In this document: piece by piece, positions 34,626-45,479 of the stretch | Position numbering within the stretch: the stretch's first letter is position 1 | How the letters are laid out: every line of letters starts with the position of its first letter | From: Spisula solida | Lineage: Eukaryota > Mollusca > Bivalvia > Venerida > Mactridae | Assembly: GCA_947247005.1 (NCBI GenBank) | Contig: OX365960.1 | Location: forward strand, 18,689,533 to 18,753,532 | DNA: 64,000 nucleotides | Reading direction: 5' to 3' | Notes under the pieces: generated by a model | What the model was told of the DNA's origin: nothing | The model's database searches: none | What the model saw: only the letters and a program-made list of their open reading frames with translations | Translations under genes and position numbers: made by a program

Positions 34626-35515
34626 CATCCATATACTGTGCATGGATATTCAAAGCTGTTTGTCTAAATTCAAGGATTTTCAGTTAAATTCAAGCACAGT
34701 TTTGGCATTTGTTCTAGGCAACACTTAATTAATATATATTTCAAGGACTTTTCAAGGCCTGTGCAAACCTTGCAAAACACAAACTTGTGATAAAAAACAC
34801 CTGCTAACAAAGACCACTTAAACAAACCCTGTCTGGTCTTTCTTGTCATATTTCTATGTTTTTATATACATGTTTGTATGAATCAGAGAGAGAATACATA
34901 AAAACCGCCCATTCAAAATAGTATCTGGAATGTTCTATTATGTTTGGAAAGTTCCTGTTCAAAAATAGAGTCTGTGCTGTCAGATTGTCTTGCTGTACAT
35001 ATAGACAGGTCAGAAGTCCATCCTCAACTTCATCTAGTAATCAATATGAATATGATGAAGTGTTCCAACATTGCGCTATTTTGTCTTCAGTGCGAATTCA
35101 CCCAAGGACCTAATTGGCACAAATAATGATTTCATAAATTGTGTGGTTCAACAAACTGATTTTAACTTTTTTCTGGACCTGGAATTTCTGAAACCTTCAG
35201 CTACAGTTGGTGTTGATCTGTAAAATAAATAGAATGCATGTATAATACAGCATTTCAAACAAGAGCTATCATTGAAATTGGGATGAAAGTACCTAGGTAC
35301 TGCCCCAATACAGTATTGTCAGCTTCTGAGTAGTGTGATGGTTTGTTGGAAATTACACCAATTAATGCTAACATAGAAATAGTGCTGACAGATGGACAGA
35401 CTGAAAGTGTGACGTGCATATATAAATTACATAATTCAACACTGGTCATATTTTCATATACCCCATTACTGTTAAAAAATTGATAATTACATTTTTTTGC
35501 GTTCTACTTGGACAG
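34626..35515. other. unannotated region
   Basis: Mostly AT-rich. It contains the possible minus-strand terminal exon near 35217-35148 discussed under findings. Confidence 0.4.
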
Positions 35516-35519
35516 TCGT

Positions 35520-35740
35520 AGCTAGTGGCTATTTGGTTTTATCCCTACCTAATTGGCCAATGACCTCCGGCTTCGAGGGAAGAGACAGAAAGTTTGTGTT
35601 TGTGGGTTTCAGACCAGTTCATCACTTGTTGGTGGTAAACACTGATAAGCCTTTCTGATTTTTCCAGTGCCCTGGTGTAGATTTAAACCAGGAACCTCTA
35701 TATTGGTAGTCGAGAGCGCTTACCACTCAACCACCGTTAT
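35520..35740 (-). mobile_element. tRNA-derived SINE, reverse
   Basis: The minus strand begins CGGTGGTTGAGTGGTAAGCG (A box) and has a degenerate B box (CTGGTTTAAATCTAC), then a body that contains GTTTACCACCAACAAG and CTCGAAGCCGGAGG. Confidence 0.6.
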
Positions 35741-36225
35741 AAAAGTTTGAGTAAAGTTTCAAAAACACCAAATATAATTGAAGTTTTGGTTACAAAATTT
35801 AAGGCAGAATGGTATAATAATGTCTAACAGCAAAGCAATGCAATCTGGAAGACGTTCACATCAAGAAAGTTCATACTAGTTATCAATATTTTGCACTTGT
35901 ACTCCTATAGTGAGATTTGAACCTGTACTGTATGATGCCATCACCTAGCAATGTGAAGAACAAACACATACCTGACAGATACAAATATTATAGGCATCAG
36001 TCAGTAGAGCTACACCTATGTGCATCAATTTCGATCTTTTTCTGTACAGACTAGTGAGGTCTCTTCTTGGATGTCACTGGAGAATAAAGAATGCTGAATA
36101 TAAGATTGATTAAAGACAATTAAGTGTTTATGTTCCCCGAATTAAGGGGCCACCCAATTTGGCAAGTAAGGCACAAAATTTCTCAGCACATATACATGAT
36201 GACATTCCTGACACCTACCTTTTAA
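35741..36225. other. unannotated region
   Basis: No supported feature. Confidence 0.45.
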
Positions 36226-36229
36226 TGTC

Positions 36230-36405
36230 AGGTACCATCTGCCTGGTAGCCTGTGGTAGGTAACATTAACCATTATGAATTTATTTACCTACCCGGGTGC
36301 TCGCCAAACAGTCATACTGAATCAATGGACCCCCTTCTGGGATTCAAACAAACAACCTTTCAGCCCCAAGGCAGACACTTTAACTAATCAGCCACAGGTA
36401 CTGTA
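36230..36405 (-). mobile_element. tRNA-derived SINE, reverse
   Basis: The minus strand reads CCTGTGGCTGATTAGTTAAA (A box-like) and TTGTTTGAATCCCAG (B box-like), then a short body ending near GGTAGGTAAATAAATTC. Confidence 0.55.
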
Positions 36406-37039
36406 CCTGTACAAGAACTTGGATTTCAACATATGAAGATTTTATTCCATGGTTATGAATTAGCCAATATTGCTACAAGCACATACATTTTTTTGTACAT
36501 TATTTTTTAAATTTTTTTCCCACTTTGTGCTGCAAGTAAAATTATTAGATACTTATGTTGCATTTCAAACGTTGATCAATGTTTGCTAAACCAAGGTAGC
36601 TCCAAACTTATTTATAGCAGATCTGTATAGTTTGCATTATATGCAGTGTGTTTAAAATATAAGGTAGAAATATAAAACTATTACTTGCCAGATGAATAAA
36701 CTTTGACACCAAATAAAATTTTACTTACTCTATTTTGTATGCTTGTTTCGACACTTTGTCAGTTGTAAGCTATTTCTGATGACATCCAACAATAAAAGGA
36801 TCTCTACCATCACAAGTCTACCCAGTGAGTCTATCACCTATGAACAGTAAAATATTTTTAGGTAAATAACAGTTAACTTAGTAAGCACTGAATACATGGT
36901 CCACAAACCAGAATTGTTTTAAGCGTAAAATGTTGGTATGATGATTAAAAACGGGATCTACATTCCCTAACCATTATAGGTGTACAACAATTCATGCAGG
37001 ACTTAATAAGCTGATAAACTGACACAAACAGTTCAAGTC

Positions 37040-37130
37040 CCATTCTTCCTCTTTCACTAGTAAAATCGGGGCTACACAGTTCATTCCCTGAACTCAGTGC
37101 TCAGCGCTAGAGCGCTATGCCAGCCAGTTA
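37040..37130 (-). repeat. tRNA-like relic
   Basis: The minus strand shows TGGCTGGCATAGCGCTCTAG and GTTCAGGGAATGAAC. This is a weak resemblance to a SINE head. Confidence 0.35.
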
Positions 37131-37348
37131 ATAGAATGAGTGGTAGAAAAGATAAGCTTGCTGATACGCTTATTAATTTCTGACCTGTGCAGCCAGTTTC
37201 ACAAGCTCACTTGAGCTTATGTTTACTTACAAGTTTGATTATCTAGCCAACTCTAGCCGAGTTTTATTTTGGGTGCTGCGGATTGGTTCAACTAAGTGGC
37301 ATGGTCTGAATCTGCTCACAGAATGGGTGAGACAGCATGTAAGTGTGA

Positions 37349-37900
37349 CCAAATAGCTCCGTCAGGAGATCATTCACCTTGCAAGCAAACAGTCCCGGGT
37401 TCAATTCCCAGTCAGACCGCAAATTTTTCTCACGGGTGACCCGGTAACAAAAGCGGTAGCATAGAGACCAAGACTATGATAGCCTAGAGAAGAGTGTCTC
37501 GGGTTTGATCCCATGCCACAACATGCTGTTGTCAAAAATGGTACTGGTAATCTGGTATTCCTTGCTTGAAGCTCAGCATAGCAAGTTCCATTTAACTGCT
37601 GGCTTGCACATTATCACTGACAGGATAATATGACTGGGTCAGAAGAGCATTTGTCCAGCAAGCGAAGGGTCCCAGGTTCAAGCCTCAGTCAGGCTAGCAT
37701 TTTTCTCACCCTGTGACATAATCTGTAGCATTGAGACTCAGACCTTGATAGCCTTGAGACAGAGTGTCCTTTTCGAGTGTGAGAGGTCTCAGACGCAATA
37801 CACCAGCTGTCAAAAATGGTACTGTAGAGTCTGGTATAGATCCCTTGCTTTAAGCTACTGTATAGCATAATGCATAACTACTGGCTACTTGTCACAATGA
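37349..37900 (+). repeat. ~278-bp tandem duplication of a SINE-bearing segment
   Basis: tRNA-like heads with B boxes (GGGTTCAATTCCCAG at 37396, CAGGTTCAAGCCTCAG at 37673) are followed by the same order of motifs in both units: TTTTTCTCAC, GTAGCAT(A/T)GAGAC, GATAGCCT, GTCAAAAATGGTACTG, GCTTGAAGC or GCTTTAAGC. Confidence 0.75.
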
Positions 37901-38026
37901 TATGACTGGCTAGCCTTAATCAAGAGGATTCATCCTGGATTCGCCACCAATCAGCCAGTGTCAATGAACACTGACACTGTCCAAATTAACAACTTAACTG
38001 ACTAACAGGGCTAGTGATCTTTGCAA

Positions 38027-38206
38027 GTCATGACTGAATATAACTGGAATAGCACAGTGCGAGTGTCGATATCGGGAGGAAAGGCTATACCTAACAGAAT
38101 GAATGTCAAAACTAGTAAACAGAAAATAGCAGATGACACTGATAGTGAGCGGCGACTTTTAGGGACCGCATATTACAAACTCCAAGACCCGCGCATTTTT
38201 GAATAG
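38027..38206 (+). other. weak 58-codon open frame
   Basis: An ATG frame coding MTEYNWNSTVRVSISGGKAI and onward to TAG. The composition is protein-like but there is no domain, no splice context and no conservation evidence. Confidence 0.15.
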
Positions 38207-38268
38207 ATCTACCGCTCTAAAGCCTCTAAAATGCTACATATTCTTCGTAAAATTAGGTATCAACTTAC

Positions 38269-38317
38269 CGTACAACATTCTCTTCCCCTCTGGTTCAACT
38301 GAATCAATTAGATACAT
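38269..38317 (-). CDS. possible first coding exon, minus strand
   Basis: Downstream of the promoter-like block at 38424-38492, an ATG frame reads MYLIDSVEPEGKRMLY and ends at a consensus donor G|GTAAGT. Exon-like segments further along the minus strand at 36837-36729 (acceptor TTCATAG, donor GTAAGT) and from 35217 (acceptor TTTTACAG) are phase-compatible, but the middle one contains two in-frame TAG codons. The gene is therefore unresolved and may be non-coding. No family is recognised. Confidence 0.3.
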
Positions 38318-38423
38318 GATAAATCGCCTCTCAACCGCTTTAATCGACGTATTTCTTGTCGTTTAAAGCGACCATTTGTAGTAATTACTGAAGAGCACTT
38401 CCGCTCATTGAAGGTCATGGTCA

Positions 38424-38492
38424 AATTAGCCCATACCTGTCCTAATATTTTAGAGTAGGACACGTGGTACCAGTCTATGTATCGGTGTATTT
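38424..38492 (-). promoter_or_regulatory. promoter-like block matching 23574-23658
   Basis: On the minus strand, GACTGGTACCACGTGTC is followed by GACAGGTATGGGCTAATT, the same two words in the same order as at 23589-23658 on the plus strand. It lies ~110 bp upstream of the candidate ATG at 38317. Confidence 0.4.
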
Positions 38493-38747
38493 ACGGATAA
38501 AAGTATTACGTGTTTATGATGTGAGCTTTTCATTTAAGCACGTTTGACATAGTTAGTGATGTCTTGGCATACGGCCACGGAGACGATCCTAAACTTAAGA
38601 CAACCGTTTGATTGTTCAAGTAGGCATACATTGGATATTTAATATTCAAAAGGAGGCACATTTGTCTAATGAGCGAATTTTGATGAAACGCACTTGGGTT
38701 GAAATATTGTATTAAATTAGATCCTAGGAATATTGATGACGCACCCC

Positions 38748-38962
38748 TGTTTCATAGACGTATCTTAGCTAAGATGCAACTTTTTCGTATGTTATTTTGT
38801 GCTAAATAAAACAGCTAGTACAATCAAGCAAAGTTATAAGAGCTAGAATGATGATAAATTATTTTAACTTTACGACTTTGTATACATGAGTTCACTTTGT
38901 GTGCTCTCGATAATATACGGAAAAGTCCAAGCTTAGCTAAGTTATGTCTATGTAACGAGCCC
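38748..38962. mobile_element. MITE with imperfect TIRs, ~215 bp
   Basis: The left end CATAGACGTATCTTAGCTAAG mirrors the right end CTTAGCTAAGTTATGTCTATG. Confidence 0.6.
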
Positions 38963-40140
38963 TAGGTGGTTGGTCGAGTATTGGTCTCTATACATAGGTA
39001 GGACTACAAGCCTAACAAATTTCACCTATAGGTATCCCGTGACGTTGTGGTTTAGGCCTCCGCCTTTGGAACAAGAGGTCGGTATCTCATCGGTATACGC
39101 AGAGACTGCCCATGTACAAATACTGTGTACGACCATCCTGATATTTATTTATATCCTGCTTTCTACGGAGTTGACCGTTTTATTAAATATTGGTAAGTTA
39201 GTCTTTTTATCAGATTTCCCAGTTCATCCTTAGTTAACAAAATGTACATCGGCATCATTATCGCCATCTTTACGAGACCATTGTCCGATGGATGGCGAAG
39301 AAACTCCCCATATTCCCATATTTTCTGTATAAAGACTCAACAAAATTCCTAATCAGTCATTTCAGTGGATTCTGTTTCGTTAAAGTTTTGTAAAAGTTTG
39401 AAATACAATAATTAAGTTCTTCCCATGTTTATAATATTAGTTAAAGAGAGTCCTGGCAGTCGAGACAGATCCCTATAACCGCATGGGTACTGAAACAAAT
39501 TTATATGTTCGATCGGCCTTTATTTTATAATTACATTTTGGCAAAGTACGATAATCGTTACAAAACAAACACTCAGTGACCTAGTGTTTATTATTTTTCA
39601 ATCACTAAAGCGTGAAATCTTTAAATTAGATCCCAGTTGTTGATAGGTAATTATGATTAACACCTGCTGACTCGCAGGCCTTTGATGTTTTGAATTATTG
39701 GAACATATCTTTTATATCTCCTATAAAACACGTATCGAGGTCACTTCGAAACATGCCATTTGATCTTTCTTGTTTGAACTCCTGGGTTTGATTTAGTATA
39801 AGGCCGTAATCTGAAACAAATAAAGATAGTCAAATTGATATTCTTTTCGCAATAAGCACTATACATCAATGATGTACCCAACTTAAATATTATTCAATAA
39901 AAACACTAAATAAACCCTGAAAACACATTAAAATTGTTCCTATGTTAAATTAGTATACTGTTTTATAAATTAATTCAGTCAAAGAATACGGTATGATCTA
40001 TGATTGAGTGCATAGAAAGAAGGAAAGATAATAGCTAGCATACAGCAAAACGTATGTACAAATTATTATGTGTGATTAGCAAACTTTAAGTAGTGTATGT
40101 AAGAGTATATAGTTGAGTAACAGTTTTTTTTGTGAAACAT
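38963..40140. other. unannotated region
   Basis: No supported feature. A weak tRNA-like stretch near 39050 was not convincing. Confidence 0.45.
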
Positions 40141-40143
40141 AAA

Positions 40144-40228
40144 TACAGTAGAACCTGCATTAAGCGACGATCTATGGAAATAAGCCATATTTTTTTATTT
40201 CCATAGATCGGCGCTTAATCGGTTGTGT
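40144..40228. mobile_element. short hairpin MITE (pogo/Tc1-like)
   Basis: ATTAAGCGACGATCTATGGA and its mirror TCCATAGATCGGCGCTTAAT form 24-bp arms. The outer CAGTAGAACCTGC resembles pogo-type ends. Confidence 0.7.
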
Positions 40229-41340
40229 AATAAAGTAAAAATGTAAAATTATACGAGTTTAAATGGATAAAACATCGCACAAGATTACGATGTACAAACA
40301 AAGATGACATGTCATACACAATGCTTCATCTTCCACGAGGCACCAATAACCTAGAACTAATGTCTTCATAATTTAATATTGACATGATGTACTTTGCAAA
40401 ATAAACTTGTTTACTGTTATTGTTATTTTTCTATTGTCATTTGGCTTAAACAGTATTTATTTTCATAAACATATGATAACCATTCATTTACATAAATCAA
40501 GGATTGAGTTGAAAGCTAAAACCAATTGTCATTTACATGTAAACATGTCAAATAAACACAATAGGTTATACCAGTTGACACTGACATTGTCGTGATAGTC
40601 CTGGTGTGGTCATGACACTCACTGTATTCTGTCAGTGATACATCCGGGTTAGAATAACATCATGGTTAATATTGAACAGTTGCGGAAATAGTCCCTGGCA
40701 GTATGCGTATGAATTTGTCTAAAATCTCGTGGAGTTTTGTCCTCCAGTTCATCTGATTAGAGTAATGCATTTCAACATTTCATCTTTCAGTCAGAACACT
40801 TCGCGTATTTCCGAGAATCAACGGTTTGTCGGTATTTATCAGGGAAAACATCAACACCTTCGACAGATGCGGAATCCTTGACACCGACCAAAACAACAAC
40901 AAATATGCTGTTTATGAATATAAAGCACCTGGAAAGAAGTTGCATTGTTTCAGCTGATTGGACGTACACCATGTGACCCTTCTGTATATACTCTTGAATA
41001 TTTAATGTGGCGTATAATCTTATATTTCATGTATTTTACATTGTTATGGATTTATATATACATATATAACCATTTTAAGACTACGTTTTCCTCATTTCCC
41101 CCATTGGTCTGTTTTCAAATTGTTCCGAATTCCACATTTCGGCTTAAGCTCTCTAAAACAAACAATAGTCGTTTGTAAAGGTGATATGATACTGACTTTG
41201 TTCCCTATTCCACCTCAATATAACAAGACGCACCTACTAATACGACCATGATGTTGGAACAAATCATATTTGTCATCTTATTATCGAAGTGTTATTGTTT
41301 ACCAAACCTTGATACTGTAATAAATGTCCCAGGAGCTAAA
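40229..41340. other. unannotated region
   Basis: AT-rich. Only chance frames are seen. Confidence 0.45.
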
Positions 41341-41360
41341 CCCACCTCTTTTTACCGCCT

Positions 41361-42357
41361 TCTCGATAGCCTAGTGGTTGAACGTTCGCTTCGAGTGCGG
41401 GGGGTCACGGGTTCGATCCCTGGCCGCGTCATACCAAAGACGAAATAAAAATGATACCAGAAATTTCCTTGCTATAGTTCAATTTTGAACTCTGAGCCAT
41501 GACCTATCGGACTAGTCCATTTTGGCGGGTAGACCATAGTTTATTACGCTCGAATGTCATTATTTAATGATGTGATTCTTACATATATCTGTTTGTTATC
41601 GAATTACAGTTTAGTGCAGTCGGCAACGTTCAGGACTTCTAACCCGAAGTTTGGTTGTTCAAATTCCCAATTCGCTCATATTTTTAATTCATTATTTTAT
41701 TTCATTTAAAAAGTATAGTAATTTATGAGTTTCTTTTTTTTAATTATTCCATGAAAATGTGTTGATTCAATTTATTTTTCATTTTCACTTATAGCAATCG
41801 TATCCATGTTCCGAGTTTACTGACAACCTGTATTACGTTGATTAGCCGTCATAACATTCTACAATACACATGCAAGATCTAAAAATATTTTGATGCATGT
41901 AACAAATATGGCTTGTCACATACTGTTATAACACGGATATTGCAAGTTATGTGCATTTATAAATTAAAAAATGTGTAAATATAAATTAAAAAAAGAAAAA
42001 TATATGTTTTTGGTGAGATTCGAACTTGCACTGGTCAGACAAAATTTATTTTACAATGTATCAAGCGCTATACCGTCACGACCATTCAGACACATCGGAT
42101 AGCTGGCCTTAATTATATTACTTATATTTTCCATTAAACCTATACCAACCTATATCGATTAATGGTTAAAACTTTAAAAGTGCAGTCACGGCTCAATGCT
42201 CGAAATCGAACTATAGACGCTCAGCATAAAAGTGAAACTGGCTTCTCTTCTCTCATACCCTCGTGGTGATGGATAACATCAGGAATGAGGTGTCGATAGT
42301 GATAAATATAAGTTTGAAAAACTTGTTTCACAATCGACCGTAAATACATTAGTATAA
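41361..42357 (+). mobile_element. tRNA-derived SINE split by an insertion
   Basis: The head (GATAGCCTAGTGGTTGAACG, B box GGGTTCGATCCCTGG) and first body part run to CCTTGCTATA at 41476. The rest of the body (CGCTCAGCATAAAAGTGAAAC, CTTCTC, GATGGATAACATCAGGAATG) resumes at 42216. Comparison with the intact copy at 29354-29592 shows that the split falls inside CTTGCTATATGCTCAGC. Confidence 0.8.
41477..42210. mobile_element. ~735-bp TIR element inserted in the SINE
   Basis: The left end GTTCAATTTTGAACTCTGAG mirrors the right end, which on the reverse strand reads GTTCGATTTCGAGCATTGAG. CTATA flanks both sides (41472-41476, 42211-42215); the ends are partly palindromic, so a shorter TA duplication is possible. 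Inside are facing tRNA-like sequences near 41600-41690 (plus) and 42010-42095 (minus). No coding frame. Confidence 0.75.
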
Positions 42358-42359
42358 AT

Positions 42360-44780
42360 ATAACCCACCTCTTTGTAGCACCTATGTATTATTCTTATTA
42401 TTGAGGTTTTAGCGTATTTCATAAGCCCAGGAGTAAGTTCATCGGTTCATTTCTATTTCCAAACCACTTATTTAATGTGCCAGAATAACTTTAAATAATA
42501 TTGGTGTTATTTATATTATTTATATCAACCGTGTAGTCTGTGCAGGCGCCTGATATTTTGGTGTCTAAAATACTTGTTAATTAAATCGATGATTAGTTTC
42601 TGTCAACAAGCATACAATGTATCCCACACATAACAAAATTCGATCGTTTCAATGACAAAGATGTTATTAGTTCATGTATATTGAGCTTGTTTTCTTGCTA
42701 ACATAAACACGCGAACGTGTAAAATTAAGTACCGGGGAACTACTTTACATGTGTGTATGAATGCATACGTTCGAAACATGTTGTTTTAGATCGATTCCCG
42801 GATTCTTTTGAAACAGAGTGACCTTTGCCTCGGCAAGTCAATCTGTGTCGCAGATTCTCTGACGGCAGCGTGGGAAACATGTTTCGTACACATGTGAAGA
42901 ATCATACAAAACGTTTGATAAAACTGTTAGTAGACTGCAAACATAATTTTATAATGGCAAACATTCCCTGGCACCATCTGTTAGAGACAAGCTTAGAGCT
43001 TCTTTTGTCTACTTTTTAGGACTTCTGACAGCTTAAACTAGGTATTTCAGCCATTTTACTATTAGAACTAGGTCATTCAGCTTGGGCATTCAGCTTTTTG
43101 ATTGCTGAAACTGTTTCATTTAGAATTTCGACAGCTTGGACTTGGAAGGATTATAACTTGTTTCGTTGGGCATTGTGCCTGTTATGTTTTCTGTGCTGGG
43201 CTGGTTCAGGTCGGCATTGTACCTTGTCTGTTTTTATGCTTTCTGTGCTCGGCTGGTTAAGCTGAGTGCTGCCTTCCCTGCCTGACTTAATATTATCCTT
43301 TTGTCAAAGCAGTTTTTACGCCAAAGGGTATTTTAATGAGCGTCTCGTCGTTTATTGATTCACAGTAACTGTTTTAGCATGGAATGCCTATTTAACATAG
43401 TATTTCGATGCCTCGAACCGTTTTGCCTGTAACACCCTAGCATCAACGGAAAGGTTTTCCGGTCCCGGCAAAATGAAGATGTACTAGTATACAGTACAAT
43501 GGTGTCTCGAACAGATGGATCTTTTTCCCGGTCCGAAATCGAAGTCAAAAGGAAATTGCATCAACATAAGTTGTTCCCGCCTTTTACGAGATTTTGACGC
43601 CATTTTGAATCGTCTAGGGTTTAAAGTGCGGGGACTAAAATGGCACTTCTGTAATATTTGCAAAGGTGACTACATGTATACGATGTTTTGATGGTAGACC
43701 GACGATATGGATACTACAATGTTGCCACATTCTTGATTTTGGCGCTAACTAAAGTCTAGTCTTGTTCGATTATCTGCACATGTCTGGTTTCTCCAGGCGT
43801 ATAATCCCATATTTGCGTTATAGTAGTTTCAAGACTACACAAGACTATAAGTGAACTAAGGCACAGCCTATTTTAGCGAATTTTATCTTAAATTGTTCAT
43901 TTTTATAATTTTGTTCAATTCTCATAGCTCGCTGCTACCAGGCTACATGTCAGTATTAAAACACAGCAGTAGACACTTGTCAGATGTCCTTAAGTATTAG
44001 TAACATGATCATCCAGTACAGAATGATTGCTGATCATATGATTTATATATGTACAGTCAGTAGAAAATTTGTGACATTTTTGGGCACGAAGTAACGAAGG
44101 ACGATAGTCGATACGAACCTGCTTTCGTTTTTAAGTTCACTGTACAACTACCTTGATTATGTGTATAATACTACGACTTTCCTTGTTTAGAACAAGTACT
44201 TTCATGGCGTAATCAGTTGATCAATTACTGATTTTATGCAGGCTGTCACATTCTGTGTATTCTCTCTGTTTTCGGAATTTTCCCAGCGTTCCAAGATGGC
44301 GGTCGATCAAAGTGCTATACGAAGCAACCGAGTATTTATCTCCCTTATTAAAATGTGTTCTAGATGGGTCTACTGAGTTTTAGAATATTTTTAAACATCA
44401 TTAAAATATAAAAGAAAATGTATGAGCTACAGAATAACGCATTTTAGGTAACTTTTGTTATTCTATTGGCGGCCATTTTTCAGTAACTTTCCGTCACTTC
44501 GAAACCGTAACACAAATTTTCAGATCCATTAGTGAATTCAAACTCTGACCAAACCACGTGACACGTTGATTTATTGCGAAATTTATTCGCTATAAGTGAA
44601 CTAGCGTTGGTTCGACCATAGTTAACCATTGAAGGTTTTCGCAGTCTAAGTCTGGACTTATAATGATGACGACGGTTAGCGCTAAAACCCTACCATAATT
44701 GTAACTACCGATTACCGGTGTAGTGTGACTGATTATTTGTGCAACATTTTCTGGGGTGCACAGTTACGATAATGCATTCG
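42360..44780. other. mostly unannotated region
   Basis: No gene supported. It contains one unit related to the transposon's minisatellite at 43257-43288 (TTAAGCTGAGTGCTGCC). Confidence 0.45.
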
Positions 44781-44789
44781 TACTCCACA

Positions 44790-44850
44790 TTCTATGCGAT
44801 GACGCCGTACTGTATAGGTTCGAATCCCACTATAGGTGCAAACTATTCGG
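44790..44850 (+). repeat. tRNA-like relic
   Basis: A B-box match (AGGTTCGAATCCCAC at ~44818) sits after weak A-box text. A reverse B-box-like GGTTCGAAATATC lies near 45520, facing it. Confidence 0.35.
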
Positions 44851-44894
44851 TTGTGCTTTATCCGAAGTCTGAGTTTCTTTCTTAGCAGTTTTAG

Positions 44895-45470
44895 TCCCCT
44901 ACCGGTTTCAACCGGAGGGGACTATAGGTTTGCCCTTCGTCCGTTCGTCTGTCCGGGCATACGAATGGCCATTTGTTGGGTATAAGAGAACAAAATAAAT
45001 ACCCAATTATTGTCCATTCGTGAGAACATTCTATTCATTCCGTTAGTCTCTTATTGGGTATTTTGTCCCTTGTTGGGTACTTTTTAACAAAAAGAAATAC
45101 CCAATAAGTGGTCAACCGAAAATCCGTCCGTCCGTCAAAAATCTTGATCCTGCCATAACTCAAAAAGTTTCCAAGCTAGGTTTATGATATAAAACTTGGT
45201 ATGAGGATAGTAAGCAATAACGGGGTTATGCACGTCTAAAACAATTGTGGTTGCTATGGAGACCGAAAGAGTGAACACATGTCCAAAATCAGGATCCTGC
45301 CGTAACTCAAACATTTTCTACGTGATGTTTTTGAGACTTGGCATGTGGGTAGGTGCCAATAATGTGATTATACCCATCTAAACATCTCTTTATTCTGCGG
45401 TTGCTATTGCAACAGAAATGTTGAAGAACATTAAATGGCTTCAAACCGGTAGGGGACTTCTGTAATGCTT
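44895..45470. repeat. dispersed repeat with CCTACCGGTTT ends
   Basis: The left end TAGTCCCCTACCGGTTTCAA mirrors the right AAACCGGTAGGGGAC. It contains CCGTCCGTCCGTC and units with CATAACTCAAA. A smaller MITE (44954-45117) sits inside it. Confidence 0.75.
44954..45117. mobile_element. 164-bp MITE, copy A
   Basis: CGGGCATACGAATGGCC...TTGTTGGGTATAAGAGAAC...TACCCAATAAGTGGTCAACC. It is the near-complete reverse complement of 56822-56984 and lies in the GTCC-rich part of a larger repeat. Confidence 0.85.
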
Positions 45471-45479
45471 GCAATTCTT

